Of a stretch of 64,000 nt of DNA, positions 34,273-45,690 are shown piece after piece (positions within the stretch are counted from its first letter, which is position 1; each line of letters opens with the position of its first letter). Source of the stretch: Ahaetulla prasina (taxonomy: Eukaryota > Chordata > Lepidosauria > Squamata > Colubridae); NCBI RefSeq assembly GCF_028640845.1, contig NC_080544.1, forward strand, positions 56,271,211 to 56,335,210. The letters run 5' to 3'. The notes under the pieces are model-generated. The model searched no databases, was not told the DNA's origin, and saw only the letters and a program-made list of their open reading frames with translations. A program made the translations under genes and the position numbers.

Positions 34273-36815
34273 CGATTGTATAAGTTAACAAAGAATGGCC
34301 TGGATAGACCTGTTTATATTTTGGGAACCTGAGATAATTGTTTCCATTGCCCACCCCAAAAGGCCTGTGGACAAAACCTGCAAAAATACCCATGTTTATG
34401 AAGTTGTACTGCCAGGGAGCCAGCTATATATGATCAGAACTAAGGAGAAATTGGATGAAATAATATGGAAGAATAATGCTGAAAGAATCAGTGGATCAAC
34501 CATATGTCTTGTACTTTGATAAATGGCATGAAATAAATGTATTGTAGACAGAACTCAAATGTGAGTTTTTGTCCATATAATTATAGATTTCTTACCAACA
34601 TTTTAATAGTTTAGAGCAGATTATGGCTGTCTGCCTTGCCCACTATTTTGAATGTACCAGTAAAATAAGACTTCTTTCTTGGCCTTCTTTCTGGATGCCA
34701 CTGCACCCTGAAAGAATATTTCCACAGCTAAAGAAGGAATCATTTGCTCTTGTATATACAATGAGATTATCCTTACAAGTATTCTTTCACTTTTGCTCAT
34801 TTACTTTCTTGATACAGATTTCACTGCACAGATATATCTTTTACACAGCATCTCCTTAGTAATCAGATTCTATTCTTTCTATCTCTCTTCCCTTTCATCA
34901 CTGATTAAATGATTTTTCCCCTTTGTTCCTATTCATGACTAGGTTTTTTTCCCCCTTTTTGTCTAGGTCTTTCTTAGGAGTTTTCTTTTCAAAATATTGA
35001 CTGCCACCTTAACGTGGAATTCTTTTTTTCTACATAAGGTTGCTTTTTGTTTAACAATGCAAAAAGACAAGAGTAACATTTCTTTAGAGCCAACACAAGA
35101 AATGCAAAGATATCTTTATTCTGGAAAAAAAAAAACACTGGTCCATATGGAAAAATTCCTAATTATTAAATTTAGGTTTTCCTGGTTTTCAGAGAATCTA
35201 GTCAATGCCAGATTATGAAAGTATATCTGATAAAACTTGCATTTCACCTCCATTTCTAAAGTTATATCAAAATAAAAGGTGTCATTGTCCCCATTGAGTC
35301 TTGTTGGTGACTTCATAATAAATTGCCTCAAGCAGATATTGCATAAATGGAAATAAAATGAAATTCATAGTGAATCTTTTTTCCCCCTCACAAGTTACAG
35401 ATCTGGAGAGAACCAATTAATCAAGGTTATATTGAAAACTAGACAATGACAGCTTTGAGAACTCTTCCTGCTTAATGTTAACATTAAATATTCTACTATC
35501 TCACCAGATGAAAAACTTGAAAGAATTATTTTTGATACAGAAAAAGGGGGAGAATTAAAAGGGAATGGAACAGTTTTGTTTTTTAAAAAATAATGACTCA
35601 GTAAGTGCCATCTATGGCAGTTCTTATATTTTTCTTTTTTTGTTGACTAAGTGAAATAATGAATACATCCTGTTCAGAATATTAATTCAATTCTGTTGTC
35701 TTTAACAAATAAGATTATAATTTAATTTTTTAAATTTTAATCAGCATCTTCTTTCTATTCAAATATATTAAAACGTAACTTTAATAATGAATCCTCAGGA
35801 ACCCTCTTGTGGGAGACAATTTACAAAATCTTTACTTTTTAAAAAAAAGCAATAATAAGTTTATTAACTCAATTTGAATTTATAAACCAGTACAAACAAG
35901 TAATGATAACCTGAGCTTGGGATCTGTCTTCATATCCAAAACCCTTTCTATACATTACTCACTCCATTTTCTTTAACACTGTAAGAATAAAATATCTGGG
36001 TCATCTCCCTTTCCATCCATTTCACAGACAAAAGCCTCATCTGACCAAAATACAAAGTTATTAAAAAAATGTTTAATGAGTTTTCATCCTATATAGACTG
36101 AAAATGACAAAGCATGTCTCCTCAGGAAGCATCTAATACTAGCAAATCAATTGGGAAGGGAAATCCCTCAAGATAGGAAAATCTCATAATCACAATATTG
36201 TTCCCCCATAACCAAACCCTTCATCCAAATCTCAGATGGCAGATCCCTCATAATTTTCCACACTTGGAAAAGATCAACCCCGCAGACCAAGAAATGACTT
36301 TTCCCACTAGAACTCACATGCCACAGCAAAAACACTCCAATTAACAGTTTTTATCTGACTATATCAGGATCAAATCCCAATATTTCTGTAAATATACTGG
36401 TCTCAGTTTTCTGATTTTGTAGCTATTTTGTAGCTATCTTCAGATTGATGATTCATTTCATTTCACATCTCATTTCACTATTCAGGTTCATGAATAAAGT
36501 ATCTTTACTTTGAACAATTATCCGTGTCCTTCATTTAGTTCCAGTTCCTAATTGGACCAAAAATTCTTCTAAACGAGTTATATTAACTGGTATATTACTT
36601 CTTATTCCTGCTGCAGTTTTTTTTAAAGAAAAGCAAATTATCTCTTGGTTTCTTAGAGGTTAGTTTGGTCAAACGTTTTGAGTAAACATATAAGTAACAT
36701 CCATGGTATTTGTGAATGACTTATATAGTAGTACTAGACAAGCCATGTCTTGCTAAGATATTTCCTTACCTAAACAGAAAAACAGAAAAATCATGGGTAA
36801 GCAAAACAGAAGGCA
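34273..36815. other. AT-rich stretch, nothing recognised
   Basis: 2.5 kb without a supportable gene or repeat family; small ORFs look random. Confidence 0.45.
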
Positions 36816-36870
36816 ACAGCAGCAACAGCAACAGCAGCAGCAGCAGCAACAACACCACCACCACCAACAA
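36816..36870. repeat. Imperfect (CAG/CAA/CAC)n
   Basis: CAG and CAA units followed by CAC units. It lies in a small Asn/Ser/Thr-rich ORF which is not convincing as a gene. Confidence 0.85.
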
Positions 36871-36958
36871 AAACAAAGTAGTAGCAACTACTTATGACTT
36901 CCTGCCAGGTTTTCCATTGAGTTCCCTTGTGGGCAGCTAAATGCAAGCATCAGAAATC

Positions 36959-37003
36959 CATCCTTCCTTCCTTCCTTCCTCCCTCCCTCCCTCCCTCCCT
37001 CCC
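36959..37003. repeat. (TCCT)n / (CCCT)n microsatellite
   Basis: TTCC units pass into CTCC units. Confidence 0.95.
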
Positions 37004-37097
37004 TTCATTGTCTTTGTTTTCTGGAAGACGTTTTGTTACCTGACTAAGTAACACCATCAGTGTAAAGGAGGGAGGGTTTGCTGCTCCTTGTTTATAT

Positions 37098-37366
37098 ACA
37101 ATTACTAAATCTGCACTACTATTAATCTTCTCATCGTTCCCATCACCAATCTCTTTCCACTTATGACTGTATGACTATAACTTGTTGCTGGCAATCCTTA
37201 TGATTTATATTGATATACTGACCATCAATTGTGTTGTAAATGTTGTACCTTGATGAAGGTATTTTTTCTTTTATGTACACTGAGAGGATATGCACCAAGA
37301 CAAATTCCTTGTGTGTCCAATCACACTTGGCCAATAAAAAATTCTATTCGATTCTATTCTATTCTT
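37098..37366 (+). mobile_element. Family-A LINE 3' end, sense
   Basis: It starts near ACTAAATCTGCACTACTATT and contains GTACCTTGATGAAGGTATT and CACTTGGCCAATAAAAAATT. It ends in ATTCT repeats. Confidence 0.88.
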
Positions 37367-39059
37367 TGAAGAGTACTGTCTATAGAAATGTATTGCAAGA
37401 ACATTTCAGTTTTGTCATTTACCAATCATATTTTCTTGTATATGAACTTAGAGGTTAGAAGCAGTTATACCCAAAAATAGTAAAAAATAATAATAATAAG
37501 TGGAGCAAGAAATTTTATGTTTTGTCTAATAGGCATAGAGGACTAATATGGGAACTAAAATGTTAGATACCTTGTTCTTTTTGGCTTATGAAAATTCATA
37601 CCTCGTGCTAATAGTTTAATGAAAGTACATACTTGTATGTTATTTCAATTCTGCCAAAGTTCTGCTGCTGCTTCCATCAAAGAAATGTTATTTCTTTATG
37701 TATCTGATAATTGTACAGGAGGTACTTAAATGAAATCGTTTTATTCTTTGCTAGAAATACCTACATGGTGGAAGCATGTTTAGTATATTCAATGCATTTT
37801 ACTAAATTGAATAAGGTAGAAAGATTTCAGTTTTAATGCGCAGCTTTTATATCGTACCTTGAGGAAAATTCAAATGTCGCTTTCTGTTTTCCTATAAAAA
37901 CACAATTAAACTACATTATTTTTGAAATTTTTTAACTATCAAAAATTGTGTGCTGAAAGTGAGTGTTATTGAAAAGGTAATGTGCTTCTTTATTATTTTT
38001 ATGTCTATAATATAGTTGATCTTATAATTGCTACTGATTCTAATAAACCTAGTTAACTAACTAGAAAAAAGCAATGCCAGAATGGCTTCTATTTAATATG
38101 CACATACGTAGATGTCACACAAAACAGCAGCAAAATCAGAAAGTTGGCATCATATTATTACCAAAAAAATATAGCTAGTATTTGTTTACAGAAGTAAAAT
38201 GCGGACCAAAAGAATGCAGGAATTACTTCAGTTTTTGCCACCTATAATTATTTTTAAAGATTCATGTCCTGTAATAGTCTTCTAGTCTAATGGCCTTCTA
38301 GTTTAATAGTCTAATGGTCTACTCTAGTGAATGATCTACAACATTTGTCATTGATAGCTAAAAAGTTAAGAAAGCAATTCTGGTTTGGGATAATTCAAGC
38401 AATAGACACTTACACAGGATTGCAGTACATTTTCATTCATATGAAAAATATGGTAAATGTCACAGAGCATTTGTAATGATGTTGAATCCTGACAGATTTT
38501 GACATGTGAAACACAAAAAGTCAATGTTAAAAAGGGGTTGACCAAAGTAATACATGATCCAGATTTTTTTCAATGTATGTATCAGTGGGTTGATTGTTGC
38601 ACAGTTAGGAAAGAACCAAAAGAAGAATGGTATAAATAACTTCAACAATATCACAATAACAAATTAGAGAGAAATTGCTCCAGTTCTCAATTTTACTATA
38701 TCATTTTTGGAAATAATAATTAATGTAGTTTTATTACAAAAATGAATATCAGAAGACCAATAGACTATTGTGAAATTTCATTAACTTTGCTCAGTTTTGA
38801 TTATATCCATTCATACTATTATAGACCATGATAACAAAACTTTCAAAAAGAATCAGATTTCCATAGTTAAAGGCAATAATCCATTTTTTATTTTTAAAAA
38901 AAGGTTTTAAAAAACAAATATGAACTAATTTCAAAATTGTCATTGCGCAAAAACAATAGATTAAAATAGAATTCTAGGAATTCTGAGAAGTGATTATTTT
39001 TCTGGTCCATACACCGTTTCAGGTTCTCAACATACATCCATTGTTCCCTTCCTTTATAG
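37367..39059. other. AT-rich stretch, nothing recognised
   Basis: No supportable gene or repeat. Confidence 0.4.
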
Positions 39060-39106
39060 TGTGAGTGTGTGGGTGGGTGGGTGGGTATGTGGGTGTGGGT
39101 GGGTCT
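39060..39106. repeat. (GTGG)n-type simple repeat
   Basis: GTGTGGGTGGGTGGGTGGGT and variants. Confidence 0.85.
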
Positions 39107-39171
39107 TAGATAGACTCTCCAAATATTTTTCTTCATTTTGTTCATTTGAAAATTCTTCAAAGCTAACATTG

Positions 39172-39266
39172 AGATAGATAGATAGATGGATGGATGGATG
39201 GATGAATAGATGGATGGATGGATGGATGGATGGATGGATGGATGGATGGATGGATGGATGGATGAT
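39172..39266. repeat. (GATA)n / (GATG)n microsatellite
   Basis: Short GATA run passing into about 20 GATG units. Confidence 0.96.
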
Positions 39267-40399
39267 AGGGATAGGGGATCAAAAAGATGGAGACAGCAAA
39301 TATGAAAATTATAATTGTTGCTCTACAATTATAATTGTTGCTCCAAGCTATTTTGGTTTGGCTAGGCAGATGCTATAGTAGAGGAACTGTTAGCTAAAGG
39401 TGGATAAATTTTTAAAGAGACTAATATTATATGTCAGGAATACTAATAATCTGAGAAAAGTATAACATTTTAAAATATTACCTTTCTTGTATAAAATGTA
39501 AAAACATGTCATTTTTTATAAGTTTGCAGAGGTTTGAATTCTAATTCACAAAAATGGTCTAAAGCAATGTAAAGCTTCTGTGGAATATATATTGCCAGAT
39601 GTTTGAAGCAAAAGAAAATGTTTATATTCAGTCCCTTCAAGGAAAGAAAAACTTGCAGTGTTGCTAGGCACAGCTGTTGAAAAGAAGGCTACAGATCAAT
39701 CAGATCTTTGAATTCCTTAAAAAGATCCCTTACTGAGCAACAGCCTTTCATCTCCTTTAAATGACAGATCTGTATCAGAAATAACTGTTTTACACCCATG
39801 GGCTAATCCTCTCTCGCTTATACCTGCTGGCTTCTGGTGTAAATCTACAAACATCAAAAGAATTTACTCTTGATTGGTACCAGGGAAAGAAAAAGAAGAA
39901 TCAGGCTCTTTGTACATTGTAAGGTAACTTCTAGATCTTTTTATCTTCAAATTATTCAAATATTACATTATCTTTGCTTGCCTTTTGCAAGAGAGAGTTC
40001 ATTGTTTTTCTCCTACTCCTTGGACCATGCTTCAAAAAAAATCCTTGATGTTAGTGTGTGCTTTACTGCTGCTATTCTATTTCCACAAATAAAGGTTGGA
40101 CAAATTCTGAGATGGCACAGACTCATATTTACTATGGGAGCATCTGGTATATATCAGTGCTATGCAGCCTTGATTCAATTTTGTCTTTTCTTCCATAATC
40201 AGTGTGTGGAATTTTGAAACCATGCAGGACTTGCACTGAGCACTGACATTCTGGTTGTCGCAGAAGAAAATGGAGTCAACTGGCACACTTCACCACAGGG
40301 GAGCACTAGATCTTCAACTGTGAAAAAAAATCATTAAAAGAATGGAATACCCATCAACAGAAGAGTGCTAACACCACACTTGGATATCTCTCCCAGAAT
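39267..40399. other. Nothing recognised
   Basis: AT-rich. A 20-bp tandem duplication of ATTATAATTGTTGCTC lies at about 39308-39343. Confidence 0.4.
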
Positions 40400-40407
40400 G
40401 ACTAGAT

Positions 40408-40805
40408 CAGTGTTGGCGAATCTTTGGCACGTGTGCTGGAAATGGCATGCGAAACCGTGCCATGCCAAATGCACGGCTCCTCATCACGTTCCTCCACTCA
40501 AATGTGCGCCGGTCAGCTGGCCATCACACGCATGGTGTCGGCGGACCCCGGAAGTGCGGCGGTCCATCGCGCATGCATGAGATGGTAACTGGCATTCCGA
40601 GCTGGCATCGCGCACATGTGCGATAGACCGCCGCACTTCTGGGATCAGTGGCATTGCGCGCACGACGGCTAGCTGACTGGAGCATGTTTGAGCGCAAGAA
40701 TGTGATGGGAACTGGTGAGGCTGCACATTCGGCACAGAATGGTTTCGCGTGCCACTTCCAGTATACGGGTTGGCACACGAGAATGCTACAGGTTCACCAA
40801 CACTG
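40408..40805. mobile_element. CpG-rich hAT-type MITE, 398 bp
   Basis: Terminal inverted repeats CAGTGTTGGCGAA and (right end) TTCACCAACACTG. A perfect 8-bp duplication GACTAGAT lies at 40400-40407 and 40806-40813. The interior is rich in CpG and holds a second inverted pair around GCGGACC...GGTCC and ACCGCCGCACTTC. The overlapping ORFs on both strands are mirror products of this symmetry, not proteins. Confidence 0.93.
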
Positions 40806-40857
40806 GACTAGATAAGCTCAATTAGAGTTGAAAGTATGCCTTTCACTATTTCTTATA

Positions 40858-40918
40858 CATACACACACACACACACACACACACGTACACACACACACGC
40901 ATATATATATATATAATT
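40858..40918. repeat. (CA)n then (TA)n microsatellite
   Basis: CA units, a short interruption, then TATATA directly next to the Penelope-like terminus. Confidence 0.95.
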
Positions 40919-41511
40919 TTTTTTTCTGAGGTTTTCGCAGGTGTTTGTATATAGGTCTTTGCTTATTCGGGTTTTTCCCCGCGTAAAATTGGAAGTGTCT
41001 TGGCGACGTTTCAACGAAGTCTCATTCGTCATCTTCAGGCTTCAGCTTCGTGCTTCTGGGAGCAATGTGTGATCGCAGCTGTTTCTTCCTTTTAACTGCT
41101 AGTGGGGGTTTGAACTGATGGGTGGGAGCTTGGCTGTGCTCTGATTGGATGGGGTTTTTTTGTGCTCTGATTGGCTGGGGGTGTGTCCTGTTTGGGTGGA
41201 AGCTTGGTTGTGCTCAGATTAGTCTGAGTTGCAGGGGGATTTGAGCTGATGAGCTGCATTGCTGTTGTTTGGTTTCGTGTTCGTGTTCGTGCTACATCTT
41301 CATAGTGGGTGTCAGTCTGCTGCATGTATGGATTGGAGGGGTTTGAAATGGCTAATGTTGCAGCTACGGTCTGGCTTCTGGTCCTTGGTCATGCTTCATG
41401 ATCAGTATGGGTTTGGGTCTGCTTTCTGGGTGGATGTGTGGTGGTGACATCCTGTGTGGACCTCATGAGTGTGGGTCCAGTGTCATTCCTCGTGTTAGGG
41501 ACTCATTTGTC
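40919..41511 (-). mobile_element. Penelope-like element, C-terminal and 3' part
   Basis: Minus-strand sequence downstream of the GIY-YIG part at 45224-45690, now separated from it by an L2 insertion. The reading frame runs through VPNTRNDTGPTLMRS and a Gln/Thr/Pro-rich tail, then a terminal non-coding block with CCTGAAGATGACGAATGAGA and GAAACGTC. The end lies against an AT-repeat. A TGA stop precedes the VPNTRND segment. Confidence 0.82.
41005..41038 (-). ncRNA. Hammerhead-like ribozyme motif in the Penelope end
   Basis: The minus strand reads CTGAAGA (matches the CUGANGA core). A possible 5-bp stem II follows (ACGAA pairing with TTCGT around loop TGAGAC), then GAAAC and a GTC cleavage triplet, giving the minimal stem III type. 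Hammerhead motifs are known in the terminal repeats of Penelope-like elements. Helix I is only partly supported, so self-cleavage in this copy is uncertain. Confidence 0.55.
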
Positions 41512-41538
41512 AATAATGACAAATGGGAGATAGGGGAG

Positions 41539-43710
41539 ATGAGTACCACCTCTATTAGGTTATGGATTTCAGGACTGAGCTTGGTGCAGAGTAGCAATAA
41601 CTTTTTACCATCAGACTACATCTGCTTATTGTACCATCTTGTGTCAGCTTTAAGCCAGCCACCATCTGAAGATATTCTGGAAGATGGGTATCCACTAGGA
41701 TTTGGCATTACATCTTGCAACCCCAGACATTATACTACTACCTCTCGTCTTCTTCTTTCTCCTGTTTATGCTTTTAAATTATTTATGCGATATTCTGCTT
41801 TAGAACTCTTGCGCCTGCGAGGTGCCCCCTCCTCGCAGGAATGGCCCGCCGCATTATCAAGGGCCGGCCTCAATGACGGGTCTTGGGACCCACAGAGGTG
41901 GCATGCGAAAAAAAAGAGCCTTTGGGGGTTTTTAGATAGGGCTTTTTTAAGGGGTGGGAGGGTTAGGGCGGGCGTTGGGGGTAGCCCGTCGGGTGGGGAG
42001 CCAGTCCTTGTGCGTGCTCGTGACGGTCTTTTAATGGGTTTGGAGGTTAGGGGGGGAGATTGCGTTCCTACTGGTGAGGGTGGTCTGATTTGCACGGTAA
42101 GTGGGAGGGGCAGATATGGCGGAAGGGGGGGATCATATCGTTCTGGGGGGGCGTGCATTCGATGTCCGCAAGCGATCGCGCGCCCCGATCCCCCGTCCTT
42201 TTCCCGTTCCCCGGATGGTCAAGACCCTCAGAGCCTGGGCCTCCGGCTCATGTTATGCAACGCATGGTCCGTAGTCAATAAGGCCCCCCTAATACACGAC
42301 CTTATCCAGGGGGGTGCCGCGGACCTTATAGGCATTACAGAGACCTGGCTGGGCACGGAAGGGGGCGTGCCCCTTGTTGAGATGTGCCCGCCGGGTTTCC
42401 GTGCATTCCATCAGCCGAGGGCCCAGGGTAGGGGTGGGGGGGTGGCGGTTGTTATTAAAGAGAGTCTAGAGCCGAGGGAGACCACTGTACCTCAGATTGC
42501 CGGGTGCGAATCCCTCTTTGTGAGATGGGGTCATAGGTGTCAGATGGAATTGCTGATCATGTACCTGGCTCCTTGCTGCATGACAGCTGCCCTGCCTGAG
42601 CTCCTGGAGGTGCTGGCTGGGGTGGCAGTTGAGACCCCCAGACTTTTAGTCATGGGGGACTTTAACTTGCCATCTTCCGGCTCGTCATCGACGGCAGCTC
42701 GGGAGTTCATGGCTTCCATGACGGCCTTGGACCTGACCCAAGTAGTTGATGGCCCTACTCACATTGGGGGTGGCACTCTGGACTTGATTTTTGTCTCTGG
42801 TCAGTGGTTGAGAGATCTGGACTTGAAGGAAATAGTCATTGAACCTTTGTCATGGTCAGATCACTCTCTTCTTCGCCTGGACTTTCTGACCGCTATTCAC
42901 CACCACAGGGAGACGGAGCCGATACGTTGGTTCCATCCCAGGCGCCTGATGGACCCGGAGGGGTTTCGGACGGAGCTTGGGCCATTTCCTGAGGGTCTGG
43001 CTCGCGGCTCGGCTGAGGAACTTGTTGCGGCCTGGGAACGGGCCGCGGCGGGGGCCTTAGACCGAGTCGTGCCTTTGCGGCCTCTGACCCGGCACAGGTC
43101 CCAACCGGCTCCTTGGTTCTCTGAGGAGCTGAGAGGGATGAAGCGCCGGAGAAGACGCCTAGAGAGTTCTTGGAGGTCTAGCCGTTCGGAAGCTGATCGG
43201 ACACTAGTGAAGTCCTATACTAGGACTTACCTAGTGGCATTGAGGGAAGCGAGGCGTAGATACGCCTCCTCCCTCATTGCATCGGCAGATAACCGCCCAG
43301 CCGCCCTGTTTCGGGTGACTCGCTCCCTCCTACATCAGGGGGAGCGGGATGACCCGTTGCAGGGACGTGCTGAGGAGTTTAACGGTTATCTATACGATAA
43401 AATCGTTCAGCTTCGGGATGGTCTGGACCAAAATTGTGGTGACGTGGGTGAGATGACTGAGGGTGGTCTTGGTGACATTTTATGGGATGAGTTTGACCCT
43501 GTGGCTCCCGAGGACATGGACAGGTTGTTGGGTAGGTTGAATGCCACCACGTGTTTACTGGACCCGTGCCCCTCCTGGTTGGTGCTGGCCACTCAGGAGG
43601 TGACACGAGGCTGGCTCCAGGCAATTACGAGTGCTTCCTTGGTGGAGGGAGTCTTCCCAACCGCCTTGAAAGAGGCGGTGGTGAGACCCCTCCTCAAGAA
43701 GCCTTCCTGA
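41539..43710 (+). pseudogene. L2 ORF2, APE endonuclease and RT start
   Basis: I chose the first Met after the insertion edge; the frame itself is open further upstream into Penelope DNA. The first 230 residues are Gly/Arg-rich and unassigned. From about residue 233 there is an apurinic-type endonuclease: LMLCNAWSVVNKAPLI, then ITETWLG (catalytic Glu region), VMGDFNLPSSG and LSWSDHSLLRLDF with the terminal Asp-His. A linker rich in Arg follows. RT begins at FPTALKEAVVRPLLKKP, where a TGA stops it. The endonuclease motifs all look intact. Confidence 0.9.
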
Positions 43711-43867
43711 CCCGCTGTTTTAGGTAATTATCGTCGGTCTCCAACCTTCACTTGGCGAAGGTTGTAGAGAGTATGGTGGCATATCAGTTTCCTTACACCG
43801 GGATGAAACTGTCTATCTAGACCTGTTCCAGTCCGGCTTCCGGCCCGGTTACAGCACTGAGACGGCT

Positions 43868-45028
43868 TTGGTCGCGTTGGTGGATGATCTCTGGAGGGCC
43901 AGGGATAGGGGATGTTCCTCTGCCCTGGTCCTATTAGACCTCTCAGCGGCTTTCGATACCATCGACCATGGTATCCTGCTGCGCCGGTTGGGGGGATTGG
44001 GAGTGGGAGGCACCGTTTATCGGTGGTTCTCCTCCTATCTCTCCGATCGGTTGCAGACGGTGTTGACAGGGGGGCAGAGGTCGGCTCCGAGGCGCCTCAC
44101 TTGTGGGGTGCCGCAGGGGTCGATCCTCTCGCCCCTTTTGTTCAACATCTATATGAAGCCGCTGGGTGAGATCATCAGTGGCTTCGGTGTGAGGTACCAG
44201 CTGTACGCTGATGACACCCAGCTGTACTTTTCCACACCGGGCCACCCCAACGAAGCTATCGAAGTGTTGTCCCGGTGCTTGGAGGCCGTACGGGTCTGGA
44301 TGGGGAGAAACAGGCTCAAGCTCAATCCCTCCAAGACAGAGTGGCTGTGGATGACTCAGCTGACTGTTGGGGGCGAGTCAGTGGCCCCGATGGAAGAGGT
44401 GCGCAACTTGGGCATCCTCCTGGATGAACGGCTGTCTTTTGAAGATCATTTGACGGCCGTCTCCAGGAGAGCTTTTTACCAGGTTCGCCTGGTGCGCCAG
44501 TTGCGCCCCTTTCTAGACCAGGATGCCCTATGCACGGTCACTCACGCCCTCGTGACGTCTCGCCTGGATTACTGCAATGCTCTCTACATGGGGATCCCCT
44601 TGAAGGGCATCCGGAGGCTACAGTTAGTTCAGAATGCGGCTGCGCGGGTTATAGAGGGAGCCCCTCGTGGCTCCCGTATGACACCTATCCTGCGCAGACT
44701 GCACTGGCTACCTGTGGCCTTCCGGGTGCGCTTCAAGGTGTTGGTAACCACCTTTAAAGCGCTCCATGGCATAGGGCCGGGTTATCTACGGGACCGCCTA
44801 CTGCTACCAAATACCTCTCACCGACCCGTGCGCTCTCACAGAGAGGGACTCCTCAGGGTGCCGTCAGCTAGGCAGTGTCGTCTGGCGATGCCCAGGGGAA
44901 GGGCCTTCTCTGTGGGGGCTCCCACCCTCTGGAACGAACTCCCCCCAGGACTCCGTCAACTTCCGGACCTCCGAACCTTCCGTCGCGAGCTTAAGACACA
45001 TTTATTCATCTGTGCAGGACTGGCTTAG
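43868..45028 (+). pseudogene. L2 ORF2, reverse transcriptase to C-terminus
   Basis: This frame differs from the upstream part; the stretch 43711-43867 holds the intervening RT blocks in shifted frames, so a stop and at least one frameshift break the protein. The 386 residues include LLDLSAAFDTIDHGILLRRL (first catalytic Asp), GVPQGSILSPLLFNIYM, and YQLYADDTQLYFS with the intact YADD box. The L2-type C-terminus follows: SRLDYCNALYMG, LQLVQNAAARVI and LHWLPVAFRVRFK. All RT catalytic residues visible here are kept. Confidence 0.92.
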
Positions 45029-45223
45029 ATTTTAAATTTATAGGGGTTTAAATAGGTTTTAAGATTTGTATTTATATTTTTAACATTTGGTATTAGAATA
45101 AGTTTTTTAATAGTTATTTTAATTGTATATATAATGTTTTATGTGCCTGTGAACCGCCCTGAGTCCTTCGGGAGATAGGGCGGTATACAAATGTGAATAA
45201 TAAATAAATAAATAAATAAATAA

Positions 45224-45690
45224 GGGCGGGTTTCCAAATGGCTGGTAGGCGGGAGGTATCATGTTGTTTGTTCATGCTATGTGGGCATTTTTCTATCTCA
45301 ATGGCTTCTCTGATTATTCTATTGTTAAAGTGTTCAGTTTTGGCAATAGTTCTGGTCTTTTTAAAGTCAATATCATGTCCTGTGGCTTTAAGGTGTTGGA
45401 CAGGGAAGAAGTTGCTTCCTCTTTTTTGACTGAGTTCTTGTGTTCTTCAATGCATGCACTTATTCTTCTGTTGGTTTGTCCGATGTATGTGGTGGGGCAG
45501 GCGGTGCATGGGATTTCATATACTCCTTGATTTTCTAACTCAATTTTGTCTTTGGGGTTTCTTAGGATGGTGGATATTTTTTGGTTTGTGCAGAATGCTG
45601 TCTTGATGTTATGTTTGTGGAGGATCTTGCTGATTCTGTCTGTGGTGCCTTTTATATATGGGAGGAGGGCTGTGCCGTTTTCTTGTTCTC
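45224..45690 (-). pseudogene. Penelope-like element, GIY-YIG endonuclease
   Basis: On the minus strand QGVYEIPCTACPTTYIGQTN is the GIY-YIG core with the Penelope-type CxxC insertion (45462-45540). EEHKNSVKK and the GHDIDF and REAIEIEK blocks follow, typical of the Penelope C-terminus. A one-base frameshift lies near 45400-45425. The frame runs up to the L2 tail, and continues in register on the other side of L2 at 41511. No RT domain is present: the copy is 5'-truncated near 45690. Confidence 0.9.

Larger units (their letters stand above)
41517..45218 (+). mobile_element. L2 LINE, nearly full length
   Basis: It is inserted into the Penelope-like element. The 5' edge is at about 41517 and the 3' end is the (AAAT)n tail at 45199-45223. 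AATAA at 41512-41516 and 45219-45223 may be a short target duplication, although the tail makes this ambiguous. It encodes an APE endonuclease and an L2-clade RT. Before the tail lies the CCGCCCTGAGTCCTTCGGGA hairpin shared with the fragment at 15022. GC and CpG are much higher than in the surroundings, suggesting a young copy. The coding region is broken near 43709. Confidence 0.9.

Noticed and set aside
40365..40778. Overlapping ORFs on both strands at 40.4-40.8 kb
   Set aside because: Mirror products of the inverted structure inside the hAT MITE.
41766..42158. 130-residue minus-strand ORF
   Set aside because: Antisense shadow of the GC-rich N-terminal part of the L2 ORF.
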